Below are positions 29,272 to 38,060 of a DNA stretch of 64,000 nt, in pieces. Within the stretch, counting starts at the first letter, position 1, and the number at the start of each line of letters is the position of its first letter. A model generated the notes under the pieces. That model ran no database searches. It was not told the DNA's origin and was given only the letters and a program-made list of their open reading frames with translations. A program made the position numbers and the translations under genes. This DNA is from Gammaproteobacteria bacterium (GTDB lineage: Bacteria; Pseudomonadota; Gammaproteobacteria; Steroidobacterales; GCA-2729495): positions 2,549,001 through 2,613,000 of the forward strand of contig CP129466.1 of assembly GCA_030583605.1 (NCBI GenBank), written 5' to 3'.

Positions 29272-29353
29272 CGCGGCTGAAGCCGCTCCTACAGGGTCCT
29301 TGTCATCCTTGCCGTGCTGCCTGGTCGCGGCTGAAGCCGCTCCTGCAGGGGCC
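29272..29353 (-). repeat. Two short palindromic repeats
   Basis: Two reverse-oriented copies of the hairpin family, each reading TCGCGGCTGAAGCCGCTCCT followed by ACAGG or GCAGG, separated by TCCTTGTCATCC-like sequence that is itself repeated. They fill the spacer between kinase copy 2 and the ATPase gene. Confidence 0.75.
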
Positions 29354-29390
29354 TTGTCATCCCGGCTGCGACGCCGGCGGTTCTCTCGTC

Positions 29391-30218
29391 CTAGGCCTTG
29401 GCGCCCTGGGCCCGGTAGTAGGCGGGCTTGCGGCGTGCGGCGTGCGCCTTGTTGAGCACCGTGCCGATCATCGGCACGCCCTTGAGTACCGCAATTGCCT
29501 TCTGCAGGTCCTCGCGCGAAGTCCCGCCCGCTTCCGCGACCATCAGCATGGCATCGGTGTAGGGGGCGAAGGCCAGTGCGTCGTCGGCGGCGAGAATCGG
29601 CGGCAGGTCGAACACGATCAGCCGGTCGGGATAACGGTGCTTGAGCTCGTTCACCAGCGCCACCATCTTCGGTGAGCGCAACATCTCGGAGGAGTTCTGC
29701 ACTTCCTCGCGACCCGGCAGGACGACGAGGCGTTCGATCGAGGGGCTGAACAGCAACTGGTGCACCGGCACGTCGCGGAACAGGTAATCGCTGAGCCCGG
29801 CCTCCGGCTGGTAACCGAAATACTGGTGCACCGAGGGTTTGCGCAGATCGAGGTCCACCAGCAGCACGGTGTGGGTGACCTCCATCGCGAGACTGATGGC
29901 GAGATTGATCGCGGTGAGGGTCTTGCCACAGCCGCTCGCCGGCCCGGTGACCGCGACGGAGTTCCAGTTATTGTCACGCAGGCTCTGCAGCACGCGAGTA
30001 CGCAGCATGCGGTACGCGTCCTTGAACTCGTGGCTCGGCACGGCCGCGATCAGGCGGTTCTCGAGCATTACCCGGTGCGGCACCTCCACGACCTTCGTGT
30101 AGGTGTAGCGCAGGCCCGCAGTGAAGTCTCCCACCACGGTGCCGTCGGCACCCTGCTTCTCGGCGCCCGGCGGCCGGTCACGGTTCGCGTACTCGAGTGC
30201 TTTTCGAATCCGTTCCAT
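29391..30218 (-). CDS. CpsD/Wzc-type tyrosine kinase (BY-kinase), copy 2
   Basis: 275 residues. Walker A variant GPASGCGKTLTAINLAISLA, Walker A' HTVLLVDLDLRKPSVHQYFGY and Walker B-like LIVFDLPPILAADDALAFAPY are all present. The C-terminus has RRKPAYYRAQGAKA, a minimal Tyr tail. The N-terminal helix MERIRKALEYANRDRP matches copy 1 and the exosortase-locus subfamily. It follows wzz copy 2 by 14 bases; SD-like GAGCGAGATCAG lies before the ATG. It is likely to form a chain-length/phosphorylation module with that Wzz. Confidence 0.92.
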   Translation of the reverse strand: MERIRKALEYANRDRPPGAEKQGADGTVVGDFTAGLRYTYTKVVEVPHRVMLENRLIAAVPSHEFKDAYRMLRTRVLQSLRDNNWNSVAVTGPASGCGKTLTAINLAISLAMEVTHTVLLVDLDLRKPSVHQYFGYQPEAGLSDYLFRDVPVHQLLFSPSIERLVVLPGREEVQNSSEMLRSPKMVALVNELKHRYPDRLIVFDLPPILAADDALAFAPYTDAMLMVAEAGGTSREDLQKAIAVLKGVPMIGTVLNKAHAARRKPAYYRAQGAKA

Positions 30219-30232
30219 CTGATCTCGCTCGC

Positions 30233-31999
30233 TTACATGCCCAGGCGGCGCAGCGCCACGTACCAGGCCACATCAAGATTGATGACGAAGAAGTGCACCA
30301 GCACCGCAGCGATGATCATCGCCACAGGCGCGAAGACCAGCGCGTAGAGGCGCATGTTGCGCTTGTGCGTCATGTCTTCGGTGTTCTGGATGAGCGGGAT
30401 CTCGGCGAGCGGTGGCGAGCCCTGCACGCGCTCCACGGCACGGGCGCTGTTGACCGAACTGTCCATGGACTCGGCGAACTGCGGCAGCCCGAAGGCGATG
30501 GCGAGACACAGGACGGCCAGCAGCGCCAGCAGGACCGGCCGGTTGGGGCTGGACGGCTGCAGCGGCAGATCGGGCGGCTCGACCAGCGTGAAACGCTCGC
30601 CCTTGCTTTGCGTTTCGAGCGCCTGGCCCATCTGCGCAGTGAACAGCCGGCCGCGCGCAGCCTGGTAGCTCGCGCTAGCGGTTTCCAGCCGCCGCATGAG
30701 CGCGGACAACTCGCGCTCGACCTCGGAGCTTGCGCCGATACGCTTCTCGTACTGGGCAATGCGGGCCTGCACCTCAGCGCGCTGGCCACGCAGGGTCGCT
30801 TCCTGGATATCCAGGTTCTTGCGTTGCGCCTGGACCTGGATATAGACGGGGTTGTTCGGCTCCTCGCGGCTGCGGTTCGGCCGCTCGGCGGGAACCGCGG
30901 CACGGTTCGCCTCCAGGCTCGCAATCTGGCGCAGCAGGCGGGCCACTTCCGGATGATCGTCGCTGTAGCGCTCGCGGGCCATCGCGAGTTTCCCTCGCAG
31001 ATCCGCCAGTTGCGCGGCCGAATTCTCCGGACGGACGTCATTGCCGACCTCGAGCTGGAGCGCTTCGATGTCGCGGCGTATCCGCTGGACATCCGGGTGA
31101 TCGGGGCTGTAGCGGCCCTCGAGAATCGCAAGTTGGCTCTGTAGTGCCCGCAACTGGTCGGCCGGCGGGGCGACGCCGCGGCCGTCGGGCATCGTCATGG
31201 TCTTCATCGGCTCGATCTGCGCGAGCTGCGCGTCGACCAGCACACGCGATTCGCTGAGCGCCCGGATCTGGCGGTCGATATCGAGGAGTTCCTGGTCGGC
31301 ACGTTGCAACATCTGCTGGTTGACCGGCGTCTGCTGCGGCAGGCTGCCTTCGTTCTCCTGCTTCAGCTTGGCGATCTGCCCTTCGATTTCCCGCACGCCG
31401 GTATCGAGCCGGTTCACCTCCGCCTGCATGAACTCACTGGTCTGGGCGGTTTGCTCGGTGCGCGCGCGGACATTCTCATTGAGGTAGAGCGAGACGAGTT
31501 CGTTCGTCACCTTGCGCGCGACCTCCGGGTTCGGGTGCTCGAATCCGAGGGTGAACGCAATCGTCGAGTTGATCAGCTGACTGGGCCGGTCAGGGTCGGC
31601 CAGTTGCACGTCGACCAGGTCGATGCTGATAAATTTCTGGACCTCGTCGACGAGCATCAGGGTCGGAAGGTAGCGCCGCTGCTTCTGGAAGAGATCGAAC
31701 TTCTCGATGATCTCGGCAAGATTCGTGCGGGTCATCACCCGCTGGTTGATGTACTGGATCTGGCGGGCGGCAAACGTGGTCACGGTGGTCGGCACCAGCC
31801 CGGGCGGGACCTCCGGATCCTCGATCAGGATGGTGGCCGTGGACTTGTAGCTGTTCGGCCACAGGAAGATGACCACCAGGCCGAGTACCAGTACGGCCAG
31901 CGCGATCTTGAATGCGAAGGCACCGCGACGCCTGAATGCGTCGAGGTAATCCTGCAGTGACTTGGAGTGTTCCTCTGGAATGGCGATGTCGTATGCCAT
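30233..31999 (-). CDS. Wzz/GumC-type chain-length determinant, copy 2
   Basis: 588 residues with the same order as copy 1. N-terminal SLQDYLDAFRRRGAFAFK leads into TM1 (IALAVLVLGLVVIFLWP). Then come YKSTATILIEDPEVPPGLVP and TFAARQIQYINQRVMTRTNL, long coiled coils (about residues 185-450), and VEPPDLPLQPSSPNRPVLLALLAVL into TM2. A terminal hydrophobic segment is LYALVFAPVAMIIAAVLVHFFVI. It is the first gene of a five-gene minus-strand set (wzz2-kinase2-ATPase-wzz1-kinase1). The 350 bases upstream should hold the main promoter. Confidence 0.93.
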   Translation of the reverse strand: MAYDIAIPEEHSKSLQDYLDAFRRRGAFAFKIALAVLVLGLVVIFLWPNSYKSTATILIEDPEVPPGLVPTTVTTFAARQIQYINQRVMTRTNLAEIIEKFDLFQKQRRYLPTLMLVDEVQKFISIDLVDVQLADPDRPSQLINSTIAFTLGFEHPNPEVARKVTNELVSLYLNENVRARTEQTAQTSEFMQAEVNRLDTGVREIEGQIAKLKQENEGSLPQQTPVNQQMLQRADQELLDIDRQIRALSESRVLVDAQLAQIEPMKTMTMPDGRGVAPPADQLRALQSQLAILEGRYSPDHPDVQRIRRDIEALQLEVGNDVRPENSAAQLADLRGKLAMARERYSDDHPEVARLLRQIASLEANRAAVPAERPNRSREEPNNPVYIQVQAQRKNLDIQEATLRGQRAEVQARIAQYEKRIGASSEVERELSALMRRLETASASYQAARGRLFTAQMGQALETQSKGERFTLVEPPDLPLQPSSPNRPVLLALLAVLCLAIAFGLPQFAESMDSSVNSARAVERVQGSPPLAEIPLIQNTEDMTHKRNMRLYALVFAPVAMIIAAVLVHFFVINLDVAWYVALRRLGM

Positions 32000-32349
32000 G
32001 CGTCTGCGCAGCTCTCTCCGGGTAGGGGCCTGGCCGGTTCCTGTCGTGATGGCAACCGGGAAATCTTACCGATCAGGGCACCTGGCGTATGTGATCAGGC
32101 GCCCAAAAATATGACGTAACCCTCTGAATAAATTGACTTGAATCGCGCTCCAGCGATCCGGGAGGCGCAATATAGCATTATCGTTCGAAGCCGTCGCGCC
32201 GCGCCGCATGCCGGCAGAACCCAGTCCCGCGACTTTCACGGAGGCCGGTTAAGGATTCATTAACGCACCATCGGCCCATTTCTGCATGGCCGGCACGGCG
32301 ATCGCGGATTCAGTCCATCCGCTCCCCCGGCTCTCCCAGGCAAAAAAAA
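32000..32349 (-). promoter_or_regulatory. Upstream region of the Wzz/kinase operon
   Basis: 350 bases without a gene. In the minus direction AT-richer patches such as GCTATATTGCGCC (near 32168-32180) could be a -10 region. At 32248-32265 there is TTAATGAATCCTTAA (minus strand), nearly identical to a motif about 90 bases upstream of the second exosortase gene (46.67 kb). Promoter assignment is tentative; no -35 box is convincing. Confidence 0.35.
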
Positions 32350-32851
32350 GGTTCATCGGCGATCTGCGGGAATGTCGTGGATTACTGGTGGAGGATGCGG
32401 TGGTCCCGCCCGCCGGCGCGTGCCGCTCCTCGCACGTCCCTGTGCTCGTCGCTATGGGTTGCGCCGGTTGCTGCCCTCCTGGCAACCGGCTCCACACATG
32501 CCCGCGCCGGGGCCGTGACCACCGCTGCATCCGCCTCGCCAGGGGCGATGTGTCGCACGACGACCGGGGCGTGGATCCGGATGCCAGGCTGCTGCGACTC
32601 CGCCCGTCTCCGGGCCGAGCCCATCAGCCGGCTGGCCGAGCAGGCGTAGCGAGCTAGGCCAAGCTCGCAGAGGCAGCGGCAGGGATGCCGCTGCTGCGCG
32701 CCCACGAGACCAGGGATGTCGAGTGGCGCGCACTCCGCAGCGAGCGCGCCTGCGAGGGTACCCGCAGGGCCAGCCGGCGGCGAGACCCGGGGATGGGCGG
32801 AGTCCTATGCAGCCTTCGCCGCATGATGACCCCGCCAATCTGCGATGAACC
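32350..32851 (-). mobile_element. Non-coding 0.5-kb element with 21-bp terminal inverted repeats (copy A)
   Basis: 502 bases bounded by GGTTCATCGGCGATCTGCGG (left) and an inverted counterpart CGCCAATCTGCGATGAACC (right), with A-tracts just outside both ends. The interior is nearly identical, in reverse orientation, to 46808-47308. It shares a conserved hairpin core with copies near 62.5 and 60.7 kb. No protein frame is preserved in a convincing way. The layout resembles a MITE or a structured intergenic repeat; it lies immediately downstream of the VPLPA-CTERM gene and its terminator. Confidence 0.7.
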
Positions 32852-32885
32852 AAAAAAAATGCCCCCGCGATGGGGGGCATTTCGA
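32852..32885 (-). terminator. Rho-independent terminator of the VPLPA-CTERM gene
   Basis: On the minus strand a GC stem, ATGCCCCCCATCGCGGGGGC followed by ATTTTTTTTGG, begins about 20 bases after the stop at 32906. Stem ATGCCCCC/GGGGGCAT and an eight-T run are textbook. Confidence 0.9.
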
Positions 32886-32905
32886 TCACGACAGGGATGG
32901 TCAGA

Positions 32906-33613
32906 TCAGGCCAGGCCGGCGATGCGGCGCCGCGCGCGGGCGAGAACGCCGGCGAACGCGGTGATCAGCAGCCAGGCCGTGGCCGGCAGCGGCACGGGAT
33001 CGCCGCCATCGCCGCCACCAATGAAAGCGCTCGGGATGGCCGGCGGCGTGCACTTGCGGTCGGGGTTGCACTCGATTTCGCGGAACAGGTTGCGGACCCG
33101 CGCGGCGAACGGCACGTTACCCTGCGCAGCCTTGCCGCTGGAGAGTTCCACGTAGCTCAACGGCGTGTCGCCGTCGATACCAACGATCGAGAACTGCAGC
33201 GAGGTGGAACGCTCCGGTCCGGTACCGAGCAGGCTCATGTCGAAGCGTCCGAAGCCGTCCATGCGAGTGGTGCCGTGGGCATGAAAGTTATCGGGCAGTC
33301 CGGTGATGTTTGCCGCCTTCAGCGAAATGTCATCGGCCACATTGAATGCAAAGGCGCGGATGTCGAAATTGGGTCGGGCGCGATCGAGCAGCGCCTGGAG
33401 CGGCTCGACCGAGAAATCGATGGCACCGCCGGCGCCGTCGGCGATCGTCACCTGGATGTAATTCTCGCCATCCGGCAATCCCGCCACGTTGGACTGATTG
33501 AGGAAGTACGAGACGGAGGCGGCTTGCGCCGATGCCCCGGCCATCAACATTACGGGCAGCATCGCGAAGCCGAGTCGCCTTGTCCCCGTGGTTTCGCCCT
33601 GAACGCTGTACAT
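32906..33613 (-). CDS. VPLPA-CTERM (exosortase-sorted) surface/exported protein
   Basis: 235 residues from ATG 33613, preceded by AGGGGG at 8-10 bases; the frame extends to 33844 but that lead is hydrophilic. A signal peptide spans residues about 10-33 (RLGFAMLPVMLMAGASAQAA). The mature part is a beta-rich domain with no known name. The C-terminus has the sorting signal PVPLPATAWLLITAFAGVLA followed by RARRR: motif, hydrophobic helix, basic cluster. Two Cys in NPDRKC/IECN lie just before it. Expected fate: export by Sec, cleavage near VPLPA by one of the two exosortases, release or attachment outside. A strong terminator follows. Upstream lies an imperfect palindrome ACCCCCATTTGAGGGT, possibly regulatory. 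Confidence 0.9.
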   Translation of the reverse strand: MYSVQGETTGTRRLGFAMLPVMLMAGASAQAASVSYFLNQSNVAGLPDGENYIQVTIADGAGGAIDFSVEPLQALLDRARPNFDIRAFAFNVADDISLKAANITGLPDNFHAHGTTRMDGFGRFDMSLLGTGPERSTSLQFSIVGIDGDTPLSYVELSSGKAAQGNVPFAARVRNLFREIECNPDRKCTPPAIPSAFIGGGDGGDPVPLPATAWLLITAFAGVLARARRRIAGLA

Positions 33614-33910
33614 GCCGGATTCCCCCTGGTTCTTTTTTGCCCGTCGCCCGTAGCGTCGACGTGAATTTCTAAATCTCTTGCCGTCACGGTCACGCTCGCA
33701 ACGGGTCTTCTTTGGCGGCAATTTAACAATCACGTGGGACAGGCGCAACCGATTGATTACATAAGATGTATCACCCTCAAATGGGGGTAATATGCAGCGG
33801 CTGGAACAACCGCGACCATGGCTGTCATCGATCCCGATTCCCACCGCGCTTTCACAGCAAGAAACACGCCCAACTCCATGATCTGACTACCTGACTCTGC
33901 CGTCGTGATA

Positions 33911-34789
33911 TCACGACCGGGGCGAGGCTCCGGGTCTCGGGCGGCGCCCCCGCCGCTCGTTCACGCCGGAGCCCGCCGCCCGTCCGGCCTGCCGCAGCCA
34001 GGCCTGCTGCGGCCGTGACAGCGGGTGCGTCCGCTGCAGCGCCCACAGCCAGAGCATCAGGATGCGGTCGTAGACCCTGCGGAACGTGGTAATCGCTTCG
34101 CCGGGAATCGCCGCAGTCGTACCGAAATACGCGGACAAAAACCGCGTGGCCTGCCGTGGCGGCACCCGGTGGTGGGCGAGCACGGCTGCCAGGTCGAACC
34201 ACGGCGCACCGGCGCCCGCGTATTCCCAGTCCACCAGGCGCGGCTTGGAAAATCCGATGACGTTCGCGGCGATCGGATCGTGGTGACAGAGGGCGGACTG
34301 CTGTGGTGGCAGGCGACGCAGCAGTTGCGCAACTTCCGCCGCCACGAGCGGCGCACCGGGCTGATCCGCGCGCGCGGCATAGACCCGCGCGGCGCGTGCC
34401 AGATCAAGGGGCGGGCCGGGCATTGCGATCGCGTGCACCCGCCGCAGCAACCCGGCGAGTTGCACGAGCCGGTGACGATCGCCCAGATCGGCCACACACC
34501 AGGCGCGGCCCGGCACATAGCGCAGGAGCAAGACCGCCGGCGGACGCAACTCGAAGCCGATGAGTTCGGGCCCCACGCCCGCTTGCGCCGCGCGGCGCAG
34601 TACGTCCACTTCGGCACGCCGGTCGAGCCGCCACTCCTGCGCAAGCGGCTCATCGATGCGCAGGATGAAGCGCTCCTCGCGCCGCGCGAGCAGGTAGCTC
34701 CTCTTGGTCGCCGCGCTGTGCACCGGTCGCAACAGGCGCAGCCCCTGCGCGATACGGCCGAGTCGCTGGAGCGCTGCTCGTGCTCTCAT
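33911..34789 (-). CDS. Thiamine/choline kinase-like phosphotransferase (APH fold)
   Basis: 292 residues from ATG 34789, which overlaps the stop of the transporter gene (ATGA). A longer frame to 35386 runs antisense-like through the transporter and is not real. N-lobe: KRSYLLARREERFILRIDEPLAQEWRLDRRAEVDVLRRAA. C-lobe catalytic loop: LCHHDPIAANVIGFSKPRLVDWEYAGAGAPWFDLA, with Brenner-type HxDxxxxN and D-W-E-Y. The family includes thiamine kinase YcfN/ThiK and choline kinases. Being the last gene of a TPP-riboswitch operon with a PnuT-like transporter, thiamine phosphorylation after uptake is the best guess. A perfect 16-base palindrome (33902-33917) overlaps its stop codon. Confidence 0.85.
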   Translation of the reverse strand: MRARAALQRLGRIAQGLRLLRPVHSAATKRSYLLARREERFILRIDEPLAQEWRLDRRAEVDVLRRAAQAGVGPELIGFELRPPAVLLLRYVPGRAWCVADLGDRHRLVQLAGLLRRVHAIAMPGPPLDLARAARVYAARADQPGAPLVAAEVAQLLRRLPPQQSALCHHDPIAANVIGFSKPRLVDWEYAGAGAPWFDLAAVLAHHRVPPRQATRFLSAYFGTTAAIPGEAITTFRRVYDRILMLWLWALQRTHPLSRPQQAWLRQAGRAAGSGVNERRGRRPRPGASPRS

Positions 34790-35373
34790 GCGCCCGCCGC
34801 CATCATGCGCCGGCGCCAGGCGCGGAATCCCGCAACGATGAGCACGAGGTAGAGCGCGAAGAGCCCGGCGGTCAGCCACATCTCCCGTTGCAGATAGACG
34901 TACACGGAAAGGCTGTCGATAACGAACCAGTACAACCAGTTCTCGAGGATCTTGCGGGCCACCATCCAGGTGGTGACGATCGAGCCCCAGGCGATGAACG
35001 AGTCGATGTAGGGCAACGCGGCCGACGTGCAGGCCGTGAGCAGCGTGCCGCTCGCGGCCGTCGCTGCCGAAATCACCGCGATCACCGCCATGTGCCGCCG
35101 CGCGCTCCAGCGCCGGATGCGCAGCTCGGCGCCCGCCCGCCCCCAGTGCCGCCAGCCGTACACCGACACTGCGATGTAGAACAGTTGCAGAGCCGACTCC
35201 AGGTACAGCGCGACGCGCGCCAGCAGCACGAGGTAGATCGCGGCGCTGGCGATCGCGGCGGCCCAGCACCAGATGCTCTCGCGGATCGCGAGCCACAGGT
35301 AGGCGATCGCCAGCAGCACCGCGAGCGCTTCCCATGCCGTAACGATCCCGATCGCAACGGGTGTGTCGGTCAT
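34786..35373 (-). CDS. pnuT: PnuC-family transporter, probably thiamine (PnuT)
   Basis: 195 residues from ATG 35373 (a TTG at 35379 is also in frame). Seven hydrophobic segments are visible, with PnuC hallmarks: TAWEALAVLLAIAYLWLAIRESIWCW, LQLFYIAVSVYGWRHWG and WMVARKILENWLYWFVIDSLSVYVYLQREMWLTAGLFALYLVLIVAGFRAW. PnuC proteins move vitamin precursors by facilitated diffusion; intracellular phosphorylation traps the substrate. Membership in the TPP-riboswitch operon and the kinase coupled to it indicate thiamine rather than nicotinamide riboside (inference from context). Confidence 0.88.
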   Translation of the reverse strand: MTDTPVAIGIVTAWEALAVLLAIAYLWLAIRESIWCWAAAIASAAIYLVLLARVALYLESALQLFYIAVSVYGWRHWGRAGAELRIRRWSARRHMAVIAVISAATAASGTLLTACTSAALPYIDSFIAWGSIVTTWMVARKILENWLYWFVIDSLSVYVYLQREMWLTAGLFALYLVLIVAGFRAWRRRMMAAGA

Positions 35374-35403
35374 CGGCAAGTTCCATCGCGGCTCGCGCCG
35401 CTC

Positions 35404-35679
35404 CTACACCGCTTCAAGCCGGGGCGGCGTGCCGATCGGCAGGTCCGCACTGATGTACTTGACCACGAACACCATCGGACCGCCCTGGCGCATGCTCTCG
35501 GCCATGCAGCGTCCGATCGCGCCGGTGACGGCCGCGTACTCGCCGCGCAACTGCGTGCTGAGCTGGTTGCTGATGATCTCCAGTCCCGGTTCGCGCCGCA
35601 GCTGCCGGATGAACTCCCGGATATCACCGACGAAATCATCGGCGAGCGGGTAGAGGCTGATTTCTGCTGTGATACGCAT
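35404..35679 (-). CDS. YkoF/MTH1187-like thiamine-binding family protein
   Basis: 91 residues from ATG 35679 with GGAG seven bases upstream. The sequence (MRITAEISLYPLADDFVGDI, then LEIISNQLSTQLRGEYAAVTGAI and MVFVVKYISADLP) has the one-domain pattern of the thiamine-binding YkoF/MTH1187 superfamily: a beta-alpha-beta-beta fold with SLYPL near the N-terminus and a TQLRGEY loop. YkoF binds thiamine or HMP; a soluble scavenger or chaperone role in uptake fits. It lies between the TonB receptor and pnuT in the same direction. Confidence 0.82.
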   Translation of the reverse strand: MRITAEISLYPLADDFVGDIREFIRQLRREPGLEIISNQLSTQLRGEYAAVTGAIGRCMAESMRQGGPMVFVVKYISADLPIGTPPRLEAV

Positions 35680-35800
35680 GGCGGTTCTCCGATCAGATTC
35701 CCGTTGTGTGATGAAGCGACTCGCCCGGCGGTCAGGTTGAATCAGGCGCGATGCCGCCGCCGGGCGCCCCGCGGGCACGTCCGCACGGGCGCGTTGCGGG

Positions 35801-37981
35801 CTAGAGCTTCCACGTGATGGTCACTCCGGCCTGTTGCGGGTCGCCCAGGCGCACGTAGCGCGTCGGTGCGAATGCGGGCGGCTCGTTGCCGAAGAAAAAG
35901 CCGCGCACGGCGTAGTCCTCGTCGAACAGGTTGCGCACCCAGGCGTCCACGCGCCAGCGGCCGAACTGCCGCCCGCCGCGCAAATTGACCACCCCGGCAT
36001 CGCGGGACTTGCGGTCTGCACCCGTACTCAGGTCGTAGTCGAAATAGAAATTGTCACGCCCGAAGGCATCCAGGCGCAGGAACCAGCCGCCGCCGGGCTC
36101 CAACAGCGCGCTCGCCGATGCGCTCCAAGGTGGCGCGTGCGGGAACGACCGGCCCTCGAACTGCGGGGCCTGCGCGAAATCACGCACCTCGGTGTCGAGC
36201 AGCCCCAGGCTGGCGGTGAGCGTGAGCACATGCAGCGCCCGCCAGCCGAGCGCGATCTCGCTACCGACCGCGCGGCCGGAATCGGCGTTGTCGGTGAGAA
36301 AGACAAAACTCGTCGGATCACCCGCGACGAGTTGCACGGGCACCTTGACCTGCATGTCCGAGCGCTGCTGCAGGAACAAGGCGATGTCGGCCCACCAGCG
36401 CTGCGTCGGCCCCTCGAGCCGCAGTCCCGCCTCGTAACTCACGAGGTGCTCGTCACCGTAGGTGAGCTGCTCCGCCGCCACACCCGGGTACCCGGCAAGG
36501 CTCGGGTTGACGCCGCTGCCGCGATAGCCGCGCGCAACGCGCAAATACGCCGCCGTGCCGTCAGCGACGTCGTGTGTCAGCGCCAGCTCGCCACCCCACA
36601 GGTCGTCGTCGGGCGAGAAATGGTTGGTGCTGTCGCTCATCGCGATGGCATCGTCGCGGCGGTCGTCGTAGCGGGCGTCGCGATGCTCGCCGCGCAGGCC
36701 GAGCGACAGGCGGGTGCGGTCGTTAAGCGGCCACGACACCTCGCCGAACAAGGCGACGCTGGTGGCATCGTAGTCGCTGTCCACCGTGAAATCCTGGGCG
36801 AACACCGGGAAGCCGTCGGCCGGGTCGTCGTACACGCCCTGCACTGCACGCAGATTCGTTTCATCGAGCGCCAGCACGTAGAGTCCGGTGACCCAGTCGG
36901 CGAACCCGGCAATGCGTCCGGCAGGGGCCGATACCAGCCGCAGCTCCTGGTTGAGCGTGCGTCGCTCGCGCCGGTTGTCCTCGGTGAAGGCGTAGGTGTA
37001 GGGCGCCCAGAAGGCGGCGTTGCCCCAATCGCCATCGAAGCTGAAGCGGATGTCGGAGTCGGCCGCGCCGGTGATGCTGACGAGCGTGGCCGCGTCGCCG
37101 AGCGGCCCCGTCACGCGCAGCGCGCCGGCCGAGGTGCGCTGGGTGTCGCTGCCGGGCGCGTCGGATTGCGTGGTGCGGCTGTTGTCGATGCTCCAGGCGT
37201 CGTAGCCGTTGTCGAGGTCCACATAGAAGCCGGTGAGATCCACCTGCCAGTCCGCGGCTGGCGTCCAGCGCAGCCGCCCTCGCGTCGTCAGTTCGTCGCG
37301 CTCATTGGTGTCATCGCGACCGAGGTAGGCGTTATCGTGAAAGCCGTCGTCACCGTAGTGGTGCGCGGCGAGCCGGTAGCTCAGCCGCTCTGTCGCGCCC
37401 GGCACAGATCCGCCACCCGCCACACCGAAACCGCTCGCGCCGTCACCGCCGACGAGCGCCTCGGCGTGCATTTCCGCGACCGGCGTCGGCGCCGCCGTCT
37501 GCACGTAGATCAGGCCGCCGAGCGCGTTGGCACCGTAGCGCGTGCCCTGCGGGCCGCGCAGCACCTCCACGCGCGCGGTATCGAAAGTGGTCGCGATGCC
37601 GCCGATGCCGGAGAAATCCACGTCGTCGACGATGAAACCGACCGAGGCATTCGGCGCCCCCTCGTACTGCTCGAGCTCGCCCGTGCCGCGCACCTGGAAA
37701 TAGCGCGCACGGGCGCCCTCCCCCGACCAGTTGAGATTCGGCACCAGCGGGACGAGTTCCTCGACGTGCTGGACGGTGGCGTTGCGCAGCGTGGCCTCGT
37801 CGAGCACGGTGACACTGGCCGCCGTGGACCGGACCGTCGCCTCCCCGCGCAGTGAGGCGGTGACGACGATCTCCTCGATGTCGGCAGCGGCCCAAGCCGG
37901 CGGCGCTGTCAGCGCCATGCCCGGCGCGAAGCATGGCAACAAGAGGCCGGACGCCAGGGTCGGCCGGAGCCACGCGAACAT
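35801..37981 (-). CDS. TonB-dependent receptor, probably for thiamine
   Basis: 726 residues. A signal peptide spans about residues 1-32 (ending PPAWA) and is followed by the TonB box EEIVVTA. The plug domain contains SVTVLDEATLRNATVQHVEELVPLVPNL and ARVEVLRGPQGTRYGANALGGLIYV. The 22-strand barrel ends RYVRLGDPQQAGVTITWKL. Outer-membrane uptake is energised by TonB-ExbB-ExbD (not in this window). A TPP riboswitch lies upstream of the start (38061-38144), so thiamine or a precursor is the likely cargo. It heads the operon with YkoF-like, pnuT-like and kinase genes. Confidence 0.93.
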   Translation of the reverse strand: MFAWLRPTLASGLLLPCFAPGMALTAPPAWAAADIEEIVVTASLRGEATVRSTAASVTVLDEATLRNATVQHVEELVPLVPNLNWSGEGARARYFQVRGTGELEQYEGAPNASVGFIVDDVDFSGIGGIATTFDTARVEVLRGPQGTRYGANALGGLIYVQTAAPTPVAEMHAEALVGGDGASGFGVAGGGSVPGATERLSYRLAAHHYGDDGFHDNAYLGRDDTNERDELTTRGRLRWTPAADWQVDLTGFYVDLDNGYDAWSIDNSRTTQSDAPGSDTQRTSAGALRVTGPLGDAATLVSITGAADSDIRFSFDGDWGNAAFWAPYTYAFTEDNRRERRTLNQELRLVSAPAGRIAGFADWVTGLYVLALDETNLRAVQGVYDDPADGFPVFAQDFTVDSDYDATSVALFGEVSWPLNDRTRLSLGLRGEHRDARYDDRRDDAIAMSDSTNHFSPDDDLWGGELALTHDVADGTAAYLRVARGYRGSGVNPSLAGYPGVAAEQLTYGDEHLVSYEAGLRLEGPTQRWWADIALFLQQRSDMQVKVPVQLVAGDPTSFVFLTDNADSGRAVGSEIALGWRALHVLTLTASLGLLDTEVRDFAQAPQFEGRSFPHAPPWSASASALLEPGGGWFLRLDAFGRDNFYFDYDLSTGADRKSRDAGVVNLRGGRQFGRWRVDAWVRNLFDEDYAVRGFFFGNEPPAFAPTRYVRLGDPQQAGVTITWKL

Positions 37982-38060
37982 CTGTTGGATCTCCTCTGAC
38001 TACGGGAGATCCGGTCGGGCCCGGTGGTGGGAATTGGGGGGCTCGTGGCGGGCCGTCCTG

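Noticed and set aside
33614..33780. A third riboswitch upstream of the VPLPA-CTERM gene at 32906
   Set aside because: No GGGCAAA or GACGCAAAGCC blocks are present; only an imperfect palindrome ACCCCCATTTGAGGGT is seen.
33911..35386. A single 491-residue kinase-like protein
   Set aside because: Its first 199 residues are an out-of-frame reading of the PnuC-family gene; the kinase starts at ATG 34789 by overlap.
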